DNA from: Hoeflea_A sp965249925
GTDB lineage: Bacteria; Pseudomonadota; Alphaproteobacteria; Rhizobiales; Rhizobiaceae
Direction of reading: 5' to 3'
Length of the DNA: 64,000 nucleotides
Assembly (NCBI GenBank): GCA_965249925.1
Contig: OZ252260.1
Coordinates: 1,054,001-1,118,000 of the forward strand
Below the pieces are notes generated by a model. That model was not told the origin of the DNA and did not search any database. It saw only the letters and a program-made list of their open reading frames with translations. Made by a program: the position numbers and the translations under genes. Below, one piece after another: positions 21,347 through 33,109 of this stretch (position 1 is its first letter; every line of letters starts with the position of its first letter).

Positions 21347-21652
21347 TCAATAGCAGTTACCAGTTCTGTCCCCACGGGAGTCAATAATACACACCGTACT
21401 TCCGGGCTGTTGCAGCACGCTTCGTTGAATCGTGTATTCCCGCGTCTTCGGCACGGTTGCCGTCGTTATCGGGTCAATGCCCGGATCCGCGGCATCACCA
21501 CCTGGCACGCCGACCATCGGTGGTACGATCAGCGCCAGGGCAATGGTTGCCGTTCCAAACAGCAGCGCCAAACGAAGCACCGATAGACGCGCCGGGCGTT
21601 TCTTCTCGGTCGCGTTCGTATAGACCGACGACCAGAATTCGTCATTGTTCAT
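21347..21652 (-). CDS. small single-pass membrane protein of unknown function
   Basis: 101 residues. A cytoplasmic start (NNDEFWSSVYTNATEKKRPARLSVLRLALLFG) leads into one transmembrane helix (about 27-48) and a periplasmic tail ending in CIIDSRGDRTGNCY, with two cysteines. I do not recognise a characterised family. It is upstream of the Flp pilin gene on the same strand with about 100 nt between, so a functional link is possible but not shown. Confidence 0.7.
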   Translation of the reverse strand: MNNDEFWSSVYTNATEKKRPARLSVLRLALLFGTATIALALIVPPMVGVPGGDAADPGIDPITTATVPKTREYTIQRSVLQQPGSTVCIIDSRGDRTGNCY

Positions 21653-21745
21653 ACCCGGCTCTCCACGGCACCGATTCGCCGGGATTGTTACAATTTATGA
21701 TAAATGATTGCTTAACGTTGCGGACTGGCGGATCGACCGGTTTGG

Positions 21746-22165
21746 TTAGATCAGATCGATCAGGAATGGAATCAGCGGTGCATCGGCAGGCGGCATGGGA
21801 TAGTCGCGCAGAGCCCGTGGCCGCACCCATTTCAGGGCCTGTCCCTCCTGTGATCGCGGTATGCCCTGGTAGCGGCGGCAAATAAACAGCGGCATCAACA
21901 GGTGGAAGTCGTCATAGCTGTGGCTGGCAAAGGTAAGCGGTGCAAGGCAGTCGGTCTGAGTGGCGACACCCAGTTCCTCATGCAACTCCCGGATGAGCGC
22001 GTCTTCAGGCGTTTCTCCCGGTTCCACCTTGCCACCCGGAAACTCCCAAAGACCGGCCATGGACTTCCCCTCAGGCCGCTGCGCGATCAGGACCCGGCCG
22101 TCGGCGTCGACCAGTGCGCAAGCTGCGACCAGAATGATCGGATGGTCGCTCGACGAACTACCCAT
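21746..22165 (-). CDS. mutT: MutT/Nudix hydrolase (8-oxo-dGTP diphosphatase type)
   Basis: 139 residues from ATG 22165 (MGSSSSDHPIILVAACALV). The Nudix box is complete: GKVEPGETPEDALIRELHEELGV matches G-x5-E-x7-R-E-U-x-E-E-x-G-U. The MAGLWEFPGGK lead-in and C-terminal pattern are those of MutT, which removes oxidised guanine nucleotides from the pool. It overlaps the preceding GNAT gene by 8 nt and closes the parvulin-argJ-GNAT-mutT row. Confidence 0.93.
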   Translation of the reverse strand: MGSSSSDHPIILVAACALVDADGRVLIAQRPEGKSMAGLWEFPGGKVEPGETPEDALIRELHEELGVATQTDCLAPLTFASHSYDDFHLLMPLFICRRYQGIPRSQEGQALKWVRPRALRDYPMPPADAPLIPFLIDLI

Positions 22166-22955
22166 GCGGCGGCGCCCGATAGTCGTAACGGTAGACCTCA
22201 CCGAATCCGAAGCCCTCGTACAGCGCCGTTGCCGCCCGGTTGTCGACTTCCACCTGCATCCAGGCTTTCAATGCGCCGCGCATGCGGGCCCAGCGCAATG
22301 CTGCCGTCACGACGTCCCGCCCGTACCCCTTGCGCCGGCTGTCGGAACGCGTCGCCAGTTCGAAAATCCCGGCCATATCGTTGTCGTGCACACACAATGC
22401 TGTCGCCACGGGGCCGCTGTCGGCATCTTCGATGACGAACAGGCCGCTCTCCGGTCGGATCGAACTGAGCACTTCGGTCAATCCGGGTTGCAGCGCTGGA
22501 TCACGACCGTGAACCCGGATCGCGGCATCGACATAGCGACCCATCTCCCGGATCGGCAGGTGGTCGAGGGTGTCTTCGAGATCCAGCTGACTGATATCGG
22601 CCATCATGACCCGCGTCTCGTCGAAACGGCGCCAGCCATGCGTATCGAAAAAAGCGTCAAGTTGCGGAGCCGCCAGAGGCGTCTGGCGGAAGACCAGCGG
22701 CCGTCCATAGGCACGAAACCGTTGTGCGGCCGTTTCCACGCGCCTTTCAATATTGTTATGGTCCGACGGATCCAGCGGGTTGACGGAATTCAAGCGCTTT
22801 GACGGATGGCCTGCCGTCAACCGGATTTGCCAACTGCCGTCATAATGGATGCTGGCCGCCGGCCAGGCCCTAAAGCCAAGGGCTTCTAGTCTTCGAACCA
22901 TGGCAAGCTTTTGCATGGGAAGCTCGGTACTTTTGGCTGAAACTGAGATCATCAT
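22158..22955 (-). CDS. GNAT family N-acetyltransferase
   Basis: 265 residues. The C-terminal 150 residues carry the GNAT fold with the acetyl-CoA loop in RSDSRRKGYGRDVV (R/Q-x-x-G-x-G/A pattern, about 210-220) and the ALYEGFGFGEVYRY end motif. The N-terminal 100 residues form an extra domain with no motif I recognise, as in ArgJ-linked GNATs of alphaproteobacteria. It follows argJ after a 36-nt spacer that is a tandem duplication, and overlaps mutT by 8 nt. Substrate unknown. Confidence 0.87.
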   Translation of the reverse strand: MMISVSAKSTELPMQKLAMVRRLEALGFRAWPAASIHYDGSWQIRLTAGHPSKRLNSVNPLDPSDHNNIERRVETAAQRFRAYGRPLVFRQTPLAAPQLDAFFDTHGWRRFDETRVMMADISQLDLEDTLDHLPIREMGRYVDAAIRVHGRDPALQPGLTEVLSSIRPESGLFVIEDADSGPVATALCVHDNDMAGIFELATRSDSRRKGYGRDVVTAALRWARMRGALKAWMQVEVDNRAATALYEGFGFGEVYRYDYRAPPHG

Positions 22956-22989
22956 CTAGGGCGGTTGCGGTATCTAGGGCGGTTGCGGT
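22954..22989. repeat. perfect 18-bp tandem duplication between argJ and the GNAT gene
   Basis: Two identical copies of ATCTAGGGCGGTTGCGGT fill the whole gap from the argJ stop codon to the GNAT start codon. A recent slippage or duplication event is the simplest explanation. It changes the distance between the two genes by 18 nt. Confidence 0.9.
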
Positions 22990-24233
22990 CAACTCCGATA
23001 GTCGCCGTTTATGGCCACATAGTCCTTTGTCAAGTCGCAGGTCCAGACCCGTGCCTTGCCGCGTCCGACACCGACGTCTACCGTTATGGCGATTTCCGGG
23101 TGCTTCATAACGGCCGCAGCCGCCGATTCGCTGTAATCGGGATCCCGTTCGCCGTCGACCGCCACACGAATATCGCCGAACCATATCTGCAGCCGATCGC
23201 GATAGGCTTTTTGTCCGGCCTTGCCCACCGCCATCACGATGCGTCCCCAATTAGCGTCTTCTCCGGCAATCGCCGTCTTGACCAGCGGTGAATTGGCGAT
23301 CGACATGGCGATGGTCTTCGCTGCGCGGGCGCTGGCGGCGCCTGTCACCTTGATCTCGACCATCTTCCTGGCGCCCTCTCCGTCCCGAACGATCTGCTGG
23401 GCCAGATCCCGCATCAGTTCGCCCAGCACCCGGCGAAAGTCCGCAAGCCGCTGGTCCCGGACGTCCCTGATAAGCGGCGCGCCGTGCCCGACCGCTGTTC
23501 CGGTGGCGAGAAGCAACACCGTGTCGGACGTCGACGTGTCGCTGTCGACGGTAATCGCGTTGAACGTATCTTCGACATTGCGCGACAGCAGTACCTGCAG
23601 AACGTCCGGCGCAATCGCCGCATCCGTGACGATGAAGGAGAGCATCGTCGCCATGTCGGGTGCGATCATACCGGCGCCCTTGGCAATGCCGTTGATGCGC
23701 ACTTCGGCGCCGTCGATCGACGCCGTGCGCGTGGCCATTTTGGGGTAGGTGTCGGTGGTCATGATCGCCGCCGCGGCGTCGGCCCATGCGTCCGGTTGCG
23801 CACGTTCGGCAAGTCCGTCGAGGATATGGGAGAAGCGTGTCGCATCCAGCGGCTCGCCGATGACGCCGGTCGACGCGAGAAAGACTTCGTGCACATCGCA
23901 GCCGACGGCGCGGGCTGCGGCACGCGCGGTGAGAGCCGCCGCCTCGCCGCCCTTTTTTCCGGTAAATGCATTGGCATTGCCCGAATTGACCACCAAAGCC
24001 CTGGCCCGCCCGCCGCCGAGATTGGCGCGGCATTGCTCCACCGGAGCTGACGGGCAAAGGGATTGGGTGAAAACACCGGCGACACTGGCCGGCGCATCAA
24101 ACACCATCAACAGAAGATCGGTGCGGCCCTGGTACTTGATGCCTGCCTCGGCCGTAGCCATGCGCACGCCGTCGATTGATGGCAGCGTGGCATAGGTTTC
24201 AGGCGCCAGAGGTGAGATCGTCGGTGACATCAT
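22989..24233 (-). CDS. argJ: bifunctional glutamate N-acetyltransferase / amino-acid acetyltransferase ArgJ
   Basis: 414 residues from ATG 24233 (a TTG at 24260 is an alternative). ArgJ moves the acetyl group from acetylornithine to glutamate in the cyclic arginine pathway. The precursor self-cleaves before a threonine; the block with IAKGAGMIAPDMATML and the later STGVIGEPL segment are conserved, and the tail VAINGDYRS is the standard ArgJ C-terminus. Located 46 nt after the parvulin stop, so probably co-transcribed with it. Confidence 0.95.
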   Translation of the reverse strand: MMSPTISPLAPETYATLPSIDGVRMATAEAGIKYQGRTDLLLMVFDAPASVAGVFTQSLCPSAPVEQCRANLGGGRARALVVNSGNANAFTGKKGGEAAALTARAAARAVGCDVHEVFLASTGVIGEPLDATRFSHILDGLAERAQPDAWADAAAAIMTTDTYPKMATRTASIDGAEVRINGIAKGAGMIAPDMATMLSFIVTDAAIAPDVLQVLLSRNVEDTFNAITVDSDTSTSDTVLLLATGTAVGHGAPLIRDVRDQRLADFRRVLGELMRDLAQQIVRDGEGARKMVEIKVTGAASARAAKTIAMSIANSPLVKTAIAGEDANWGRIVMAVGKAGQKAYRDRLQIWFGDIRVAVDGERDPDYSESAAAAVMKHPEIAITVDVGVGRGKARVWTCDLTKDYVAINGDYRS

Positions 24234-24279
24234 ATCCGCTGCGGCCTGCCGGTCCGCCAACTCTGAGGAGTATCGAAAC

Positions 24280-25134
24280 TCAGTTGTCTTCGGCCGAATT
24301 GACCTTGTCGAGCAGCGCCTGCAGGTCGGGATCCGTCACTTCGACGGCGATGGCGTCACGCGCTTCCTGAATGAGTTCCAGATAACGTTCCTGAACAAGT
24401 ACCCGCTGGATCTGCTCTGCCACCTGTTCAAACGGCGGCGGCGGCATGTCACGGACATCCTCGACCTTGATGATGTGCCAGCCAAACTGGCTTTTCACCG
24501 GTTCGTCGGTATAGGTTCCGGGGTCCAGGGCGAATGCCGCCTCCTCGAATTCCGGGACCATGCGGCCCCGGGAGAAATAGCCGAGATCACCGCCTTGCGG
24601 GCCACTGGGTCCGGTGGATTTCTCCTTGGCCAGCTCGATGAAATCCCCGCCGGCGTCCAGTTCGCCGATAACCGCCTTCGCCTGTTCTTCGCTATCGACC
24701 AGGATATGGCGCGCTCTGACCTCTTTTTCCGGCGGCGTCGCAGCGACTTCGTCGTCATAGCGCTTGCGTACCTCCTCAGGCGTTACGCCTTCGACCACAC
24801 GGCTCCTGAAATAGTCGTTATGCAGCGTGCGGTCCTTCAGGAAACCCATGCGGCGCTCAAACAGCTCATCCTGACCGAAACCGGCTCTTTCAGCCTGCTG
24901 CGCCATCACCTTTATATCGAGAAGTGCTGAAAGCACGGCCGCAGTACGCTGTTCCTCAGGCAGTCGCTCGAACTGCGGGTCGAGATCTGCCTTGGCGATG
25001 TCGAGCTCCGATTGATAGACCGGTTTGCCGCCGATGGTGGCAATGACTTTATCGGTCTCCTGAGCGACTGCCGGACTGCTCAGGGCAACCAGCATAGCCA
25101 GCATGCCCGCGGGCAATGGCAAGTTCATTCGCAT
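24280..25134 (-). CDS. exported parvulin-type peptidyl-prolyl isomerase
   Basis: 284 residues from ATG 25134 (MRMNLPLPAG). The first 22 residues form a signal peptide ending in SPAVAQE, so the protein acts in the periplasm. An N-terminal SurA-like helical chaperone domain (about 25-130) precedes a parvulin domain (about 140-235) with the signatures ARHILV, GGDLGYFSRG and FGWHIIKVEDVR. It should assist folding of exported proteins, which fits its place back-to-back with secA. Confidence 0.92.
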   Translation of the reverse strand: MRMNLPLPAGMLAMLVALSSPAVAQETDKVIATIGGKPVYQSELDIAKADLDPQFERLPEEQRTAAVLSALLDIKVMAQQAERAGFGQDELFERRMGFLKDRTLHNDYFRSRVVEGVTPEEVRKRYDDEVAATPPEKEVRARHILVDSEEQAKAVIGELDAGGDFIELAKEKSTGPSGPQGGDLGYFSRGRMVPEFEEAAFALDPGTYTDEPVKSQFGWHIIKVEDVRDMPPPPFEQVAEQIQRVLVQERYLELIQEARDAIAVEVTDPDLQALLDKVNSAEDN

Positions 25135-25420
25135 CTTGAAAACAACCCCTTTGCTGCGGACGGCATCGACAGGCCATGCGGCGTCATCAATTGCCGATTC
25201 CCTGCCCGTCATGCGGTGGAACGGAATACACCTTCACGTTACCGCCGCCGGCGTCGCCCAAGCGCCGTTGACAACCTTCACCCCCCCTCTTATCTGTCAC
25301 GCAATCTCGCGTCCAGTTCAGTTTCGAGCGGATCAGCTTCAAAACGGCCCAATCGAACCAATCGAAGGGAACCTGGAACCGTTTGGCGAACCGCCCGACC
25401 AGAAGGAAAGGACCATCCTA

Positions 25421-28156
<2,736 letters not shown>

Positions 28157-28486
28157 GTCGATTGACCGCAGCCTCACCCACCGTCGTAATTTGACCAAGA
28201 TCATGCGGCATGGCCGCCGCGAGGCAAACTCCGTGCCGGCTTGAAAAGCGGGCGGGTTTTTCCAACAGTCCACGGAACCTCCGGAACGATCAGCACGCGC
28301 GGCATCGGCTGCCGTCGCGCGATACCGCGCAACACGCCCGTGGCACTGGAGGAAAACGATCGTCGGTCAAGCCAAACACGCCACGCCTGGGCCCGTTAAG
28401 ACTCTGGAAACCCTTGCTAACCAATGGTTTCTTAACGCTGTTATGCAAGACTGCGCTGGGGTAAACCCCGGGGGCGAAAACACGAC
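28157..28486. other. 330-bp gap between secA and the flippase gene, with a dyad
   Basis: No gene seen. A two-part dyad lies at 28394-28437: CGTTAAG / CTTAACG as outer arms and AAACC / GGTTT as inner arms, about 50 nt before the flippase start. It is a candidate operator or a weak terminator for secA. No clear T-tract follows. Confidence 0.5.
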
Positions 28487-29914
28487 ATGACCATGACGGC
28501 TGGAAACACGGCTGGCGAATTCAGGACGACGATGTCCGGCTTGCGCGCCGCGGCAGCCCGTATCATCGACACGGCGGCACGCATCCTCAGGGGTGCAGAC
28601 AGCGATAGCGAAGCACAGCGCATGGCATTGGTCGCTTTCGCCATCCGTGTCGTCAGCGCCGGAATCGCTTTCCTGTCCCAGGTATTCCTCGCCCGCATCA
28701 TGGGTCCTTTCGAATACGGCGTGTTCGTGTTTGTCTGGGTGCTCGCGGTGATCCTCGGCAGCCTCGCCTGCCTTGGCTTCCACACCGCGGTAATCCGTTT
28801 TCTGCCGCAATACCGGACAACCGGCGACATCGCCGACCTGCGCGGCATCGCTGCCACCGCACGTATTGTCGCCATCGCATCCGCCAGCCTGCTGGCGGTG
28901 CTTGGCATCTGCTTCCTTTTGCTTTTCGGCGACCGCATGCAAGGATACTATGTGGTGCCACTTTTCTTAGGCGCTTTTGCCTTGCCGATGCTGGCGCTGG
29001 GTGACGTTCTGGAAGGCACCGCAAGAGGCAACAGCTGGCCTTTGCAGGCACTGAGCCCGACCTACCTGGTACGCCCGGTTTTGATTCTGGCCATCACCTT
29101 CGCGGCGATTGCCATCGGTTTTGGGGCGACTGCCGTCACGGCGCTGGCCGCCGCGCTGTTGGCAACCTGGGCAACGACCATGACCCAGTGGCTGCTCCTC
29201 GATCGGCGCATGCGGCGGCGTTATGATTCCGGCCCGCGCACCATACGGTTCGGCTTCTGGTTGCGGATCTCCCTGCCCATTTTCCTGATCGAGGGTTTTT
29301 ATTTCCTGCTGACCAACGCCGACGTGGTGATGGTCGGCCTGTTTCTTGATCCCGACCAGGTCGCCACCTATTTCGCTGCAGCCAAGACGATGGCACTGGT
29401 ACACTTCGTCTATTTTGCCGTTAAGGCGGGCATGGCGCCGCGGTTCTCGGTTCTGGTCGCCCAACGGGATCGCCGGGCTCTCGCCGATTTTGCGGCGAAC
29501 AGCGCCCGCTGGACATTCTGGCCGTCGCTGCTGGTCGGCGGCGCCGTTCTGGCATTCGGCCCGTTCTTGCTGTCGCTGTTCGGACCCGCATTCGCCGCCG
29601 GATATCCGCTGATGTTCGTTCTGTTTGCCGGCATCGTGGCCAAGGCCCTCCTGGGCCCCGGAGAAGCGCTACTGACCATGGCGGGCGAACAGAAGGTCTG
29701 CGCGGCCGTTTATGTGGCAGTGCTCGTGGTCAACGTCTGCGGCAATGTAATCCTGATTCCCATGATCGGCCTGCTCGGCGCCGCATTGGCGACGGCGGCG
29801 GCGATGGGGCTGGAAGCGCTGCTGTTGTTCATTGTCATCCGGCGCCGACTCGGCATCAGCATGAGCATCCTGGCCAGACCATCGGCCGCGGTTGCCGCCG
29901 AAGGAGCCGGTTAG
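28487..29914 (+). CDS. polysaccharide flippase (Wzx-like, MOP/MATE superfamily)
   Basis: 475 residues with about 12-14 predicted transmembrane helices, starting after a 45-residue cytoplasmic head. The beginning of the membrane part (SAGIAFLSQVFLARIMGPFEYGVFVFVW) is the typical flippase opening, and the repeated helix pairs and GPxFAAGYPLMFVL late segment are also family-like. It should move lipid-linked oligosaccharides across the inner membrane. The gene following after 1 nt encodes a PF13480-type protein, so the pair likely acts on the same envelope or capsule glycan. Confidence 0.87.
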   Translation: MTMTAGNTAGEFRTTMSGLRAAAARIIDTAARILRGADSDSEAQRMALVAFAIRVVSAGIAFLSQVFLARIMGPFEYGVFVFVWVLAVILGSLACLGFHTAVIRFLPQYRTTGDIADLRGIAATARIVAIASASLLAVLGICFLLLFGDRMQGYYVVPLFLGAFALPMLALGDVLEGTARGNSWPLQALSPTYLVRPVLILAITFAAIAIGFGATAVTALAAALLATWATTMTQWLLLDRRMRRRYDSGPRTIRFGFWLRISLPIFLIEGFYFLLTNADVVMVGLFLDPDQVATYFAAAKTMALVHFVYFAVKAGMAPRFSVLVAQRDRRALADFAANSARWTFWPSLLVGGAVLAFGPFLLSLFGPAFAAGYPLMFVLFAGIVAKALLGPGEALLTMAGEQKVCAAVYVAVLVVNVCGNVILIPMIGLLGAALATAAAMGLEALLLFIVIRRRLGISMSILARPSAAVAAEGAG

Positions 29915-29915
29915 C

Positions 29916-31193
29916 ATGTCGGCCAATCCGTACCTGCAGGGGGATGGCGGCGGATCCGGTGGGACGACCGTCACCAAGATCGCCGGCCTCGACAGCGAAC
30001 GGCCCGTAGCCGAGGTCTCGGTCGAAGCCGGCAAGCCGGAGCGTCACCTGTCCATTTATCCGGCGCGGTCGGGATATGATCTGCGCGAAGAATTGGATTT
30101 TCTAACCTATCGGGCGATTGAGCCGAACGTCTTCTTCTCGGCGCGCTTCCTGGCGCCCGCCATGCCCCGGCTTGAGGACCGGTTGATCCGTCTGCTTGTT
30201 ATGCGGGATGAAAACGAAACCCGCAGCCGGATCCGCTTCCTGATGCCGTTCTCGATCGAACGGCCCGGTTTTGCGATTGGCGCACCGATCCTAAGGGCCT
30301 GGGCCAATCCGTTCGGTCCGCTGGGCACTCCGTTGCTCGACCAGGAAGGCGCCGCCGAGACACTCGACAATCTGCTGGAAACCCTGACGCGCGACGAACT
30401 CGATCTGCCTTCGGTGCTGGTCGTGCCGCATGCTCGCATGGAGGGAGCGTTTGTCAGCTTGCTGCGGGCCGTCGCGGTGAGCCGCAACCTGACGGTCGGC
30501 GAAACGGATCTGTTTGACCGCCCGATGCTGCAGAGCAGCGAAGACGGCGAAGCCTATCTCGACCGGTCGATATCGACCAAGCACCGCCGGGAGCGCCGCC
30601 GCCAGCGCCGGCTCTTGAGCGAAGCCGGAAGCCTGCATCACGACGTGGCCCGTCAGCCGGATGACGTCCGGTTCCGCATGGAGGAGTTTCTCAACCTGGA
30701 AGCCAGTGGCTGGAAGGGCCGTCGCCGGTCGGCCATGGTCATCGATCGTTACCGCGCCGCATTCGCGCGCGAAGCCATCACCAATCTGGCCGAGACGGAC
30801 AATGTCCGCATCCATACGCTCAATCTCGACGGCAAGGCCATTGCCTCGACCATCGTCTTTGTCATGGGCGGTACCGCTTACACCTGGAAAACGGCCTACA
30901 GCGAAGATCATGCGCATTGTTCCCCGGGTCAGCTGCTGATGGAGGATCTGACGATCTCCCATCTCGACGACCCCAACATTGACGTTACCGATTCCTGTGC
31001 AGTGCCGGATCATCCGGTGATGAGCCGAATCTGGCGCCAGCGCTGTCCGATGGGCACGCTGATCGTCGGCCTCAAACCGGCGGGTGACCGGGATGTGCGC
31101 CAGGTTGAAAAACACCTTCACAGGTACCAGAGCACCCGCAGGATCGCCCGCATCGTCCGCGACCGCCTGCGCACGCTCACCAAACGCAAATAG
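29916..31193 (+). CDS. PF13480-type GNAT acyltransferase-like protein (CelD/BioF2-like)
   Basis: 425 residues from ATG 29916, with AAGGAG just before it inside the end of the flippase gene. The central region has the PF13480 signature: STKHRRERRRQRRLLSEAG (about 218-236), then MEEFLNLEASGWKGRRRSA, and a later IASTIVFVMGGTAYTWKTAY strand-loop. Such proteins are frequent in exopolysaccharide and cellulose loci and are thought to acylate or otherwise modify glycans. Its tight coupling to the flippase supports this. Specific substrate unknown. Confidence 0.83.
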   Translation: MSANPYLQGDGGGSGGTTVTKIAGLDSERPVAEVSVEAGKPERHLSIYPARSGYDLREELDFLTYRAIEPNVFFSARFLAPAMPRLEDRLIRLLVMRDENETRSRIRFLMPFSIERPGFAIGAPILRAWANPFGPLGTPLLDQEGAAETLDNLLETLTRDELDLPSVLVVPHARMEGAFVSLLRAVAVSRNLTVGETDLFDRPMLQSSEDGEAYLDRSISTKHRRERRRQRRLLSEAGSLHHDVARQPDDVRFRMEEFLNLEASGWKGRRRSAMVIDRYRAAFAREAITNLAETDNVRIHTLNLDGKAIASTIVFVMGGTAYTWKTAYSEDHAHCSPGQLLMEDLTISHLDDPNIDVTDSCAVPDHPVMSRIWRQRCPMGTLIVGLKPAGDRDVRQVEKHLHRYQSTRRIARIVRDRLRTLTKRK

Positions 31194-31198
31194 ATCGA

Positions 31199-32830
31199 TT
31201 ACACTTCCGCCGACCGTGCCTCGCGCAGCGCGCGATCGCGCAACTCCCGCCGGATCACCTTGCCGGTGGTGGTCAACGGCAGGGTATTTACGAACTGTAC
31301 CTCGCGCGGATATTCGTGCGCCGACAGCCGCTGCTTGACCCAGTCCTGCAATTCGCCGGCGAGTGCATGGCTCGCCTTCGCGGTGGGCTTCAACACCACG
31401 TATGCCTTGACGATTTCGGTGCGTACCGGATCGGGCTTGCCAACCGCCGCTGCCAGCGCCACCGCCGGGTGGCCGAGAAGGCAGTCCTCGATTTCGCCGG
31501 GGCCGATGCGATAGCCGGCCGATGTGATGACATCGTCGTCGCGGCCGAAGAACGCAATGTAACCATCGTCGCTCCGCAAACCCTGATCCCCGGTCAGCAT
31601 CCAGTCGCCGATGAATTTGCGGGTGGTTGCCGCTTCATTGTTCCAATAGCCCAGAAACATCACCGGATCGGGGCGCCGCACGGCAATCTGACCCGTCTGG
31701 CCGTCCGGTACTTCCCTGCCTTCGGCGTCAATGACCGCCACCCGGTGCCCTGGCACCGGCTTGCCGATCGATCCGGCCCGGGAGATGCCCAATCCGGCAC
31801 AGGATCCCAGCACTGCGTTGCATTCGGTCTGGCCGTAGAATTCGTTGATGGTTATTCCCAGCTCACGCTGCGCCCAGGCATAGGTTTCACGACCCAGCGA
31901 CTCACCTGCCGAACCAATGGTGCGCAGCTTCAGGTTGAAACGCTTGGCCGGACGATCGACCGTTTTCAGCATGCGCAGAGCTGTCGGCGGCAGAAAGGCG
32001 TTACGCACGCCCATTGTCTCCATGATCCGGAACGCCGTGACGGGGTCAAACTTCTGCGCGGCCGATGAAACCACGGGCACTCCGAAATACAGCGACGGCA
32101 GCAGCACGTTGAGCAAACCGCCCGCCCAGGCCCAGTCGGCCGGCGTCCAGAACAGGTCGCCCTCCTGCGGCAGAAACTCATGCGCGAACTGGATACCCGG
32201 CAAGTGACCGAGCAATACCCGGTGTCCATGCAAGGCGCCTTTCGGCGGCCCGGTCGTTCCGGATGTGAAAATCATCATTGCCGGATCGTCAGGCCCTGTG
32301 TCGGCGACCGGAAATCTCCGTGATGGGTCGCGCATCAGTCCGTGGAAATCATGTGTTCCGGCACCACCATCGACAGATATGACGGTTAGCGAAAAGTCAG
32401 ACACCTGACTGACTTTCTCTGATCCCGAGCGGTTCGTCACAATGGCCTTGGCGCCCGACGCCTTCAAACGGTAGCCGAGCGCATCAGGCCCGAACAGCAG
32501 CGCAAGCGGCACGGCCACCGCTCCGATCTTATAAATGGCAATATGCGCTGTGACCGTGTCGAAACCCTGTGGCAACAGCAATGCGACGCGGTCTCCCGGT
32601 GCAACACCCAACGATACCAGCGCGTGCGCGAACGCATCGGAGCGCCGGCGCAGCTCACCATAGGTCAAGCGGTCGGGGTCCCGGTCCGGCTGATAATGCA
32701 AAAGGCATAAACGCGACGGGTCACGCTCCGCCCAGACGTCACAAACTGCCGTTCCTATGTTGAAGCGTTCAGGAATCTGCCAGCGAAAATCCCGCATCAG
32801 TGCTTGATAGGTCTCACGACGGGTGAGCAT
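31199..32830 (-). CDS. AMP-dependent acyl-CoA synthetase
   Basis: 543 residues. It activates a carboxylic acid to its CoA thioester through an acyl-adenylate. Visible: P-loop-like motif MIFTSGTTGPPKGALHGH (about 190-207), the EFYGQTECN adenylate motif, the GDWMLTGDQGLRSDDGY hinge, and the catalytic lysine in TTTGKVIRREL near the end. The pattern is that of the acetyl-CoA synthetase/medium-chain acyl-CoA ligase branch; chain length cannot be read from sequence. It converges with the PF13480 gene. Confidence 0.9.
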   Translation of the reverse strand: MLTRRETYQALMRDFRWQIPERFNIGTAVCDVWAERDPSRLCLLHYQPDRDPDRLTYGELRRRSDAFAHALVSLGVAPGDRVALLLPQGFDTVTAHIAIYKIGAVAVPLALLFGPDALGYRLKASGAKAIVTNRSGSEKVSQVSDFSLTVISVDGGAGTHDFHGLMRDPSRRFPVADTGPDDPAMMIFTSGTTGPPKGALHGHRVLLGHLPGIQFAHEFLPQEGDLFWTPADWAWAGGLLNVLLPSLYFGVPVVSSAAQKFDPVTAFRIMETMGVRNAFLPPTALRMLKTVDRPAKRFNLKLRTIGSAGESLGRETYAWAQRELGITINEFYGQTECNAVLGSCAGLGISRAGSIGKPVPGHRVAVIDAEGREVPDGQTGQIAVRRPDPVMFLGYWNNEAATTRKFIGDWMLTGDQGLRSDDGYIAFFGRDDDVITSAGYRIGPGEIEDCLLGHPAVALAAAVGKPDPVRTEIVKAYVVLKPTAKASHALAGELQDWVKQRLSAHEYPREVQFVNTLPLTTTGKVIRRELRDRALREARSAEV

Positions 32831-33109
32831 GCGGGTTCCGGGTCCTGCGTTCGGTCTGGCCGTGTGTGGGCGGCAACAATGCTGCAGTGCGTTATAAGCC
32901 CTCTCAAGGCCCTGTCAAAGCGAACGCGCAACGCAGCGGCACGATGCTTGGGCAATCCGCCGATTTGCACCCGCCACCTTGACGCGCAGCGGTCCATCTC
33001 GGTATCTGTCTATAGGAATTACGAACATCGGCGGTGGGCGACGCCAGTTCCTGTCAGCTGGGACTGCACGGCAGTGGCCGTAAGTCTCCATTTTTGGGAC
33101 CTAGGCACG

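Noticed and set aside
28394..28437. TTAAC half-sites considered as a CtrA box
   Set aside because: The spacing between TTAA halves is not the 7 nt of the CtrA consensus, so only a generic dyad is reported.
28367..28942. 191-codon minus-strand frame over the flippase start
   Set aside because: No motifs, and it overlaps the well-supported flippase reading frame.
32804..33109. 102-codon N-terminal extension of the Sel1 protein
   Set aside because: It would place the signal peptide internally and overlaps the divergent promoter region; the ATG at 33110 gives a proper signal peptide.
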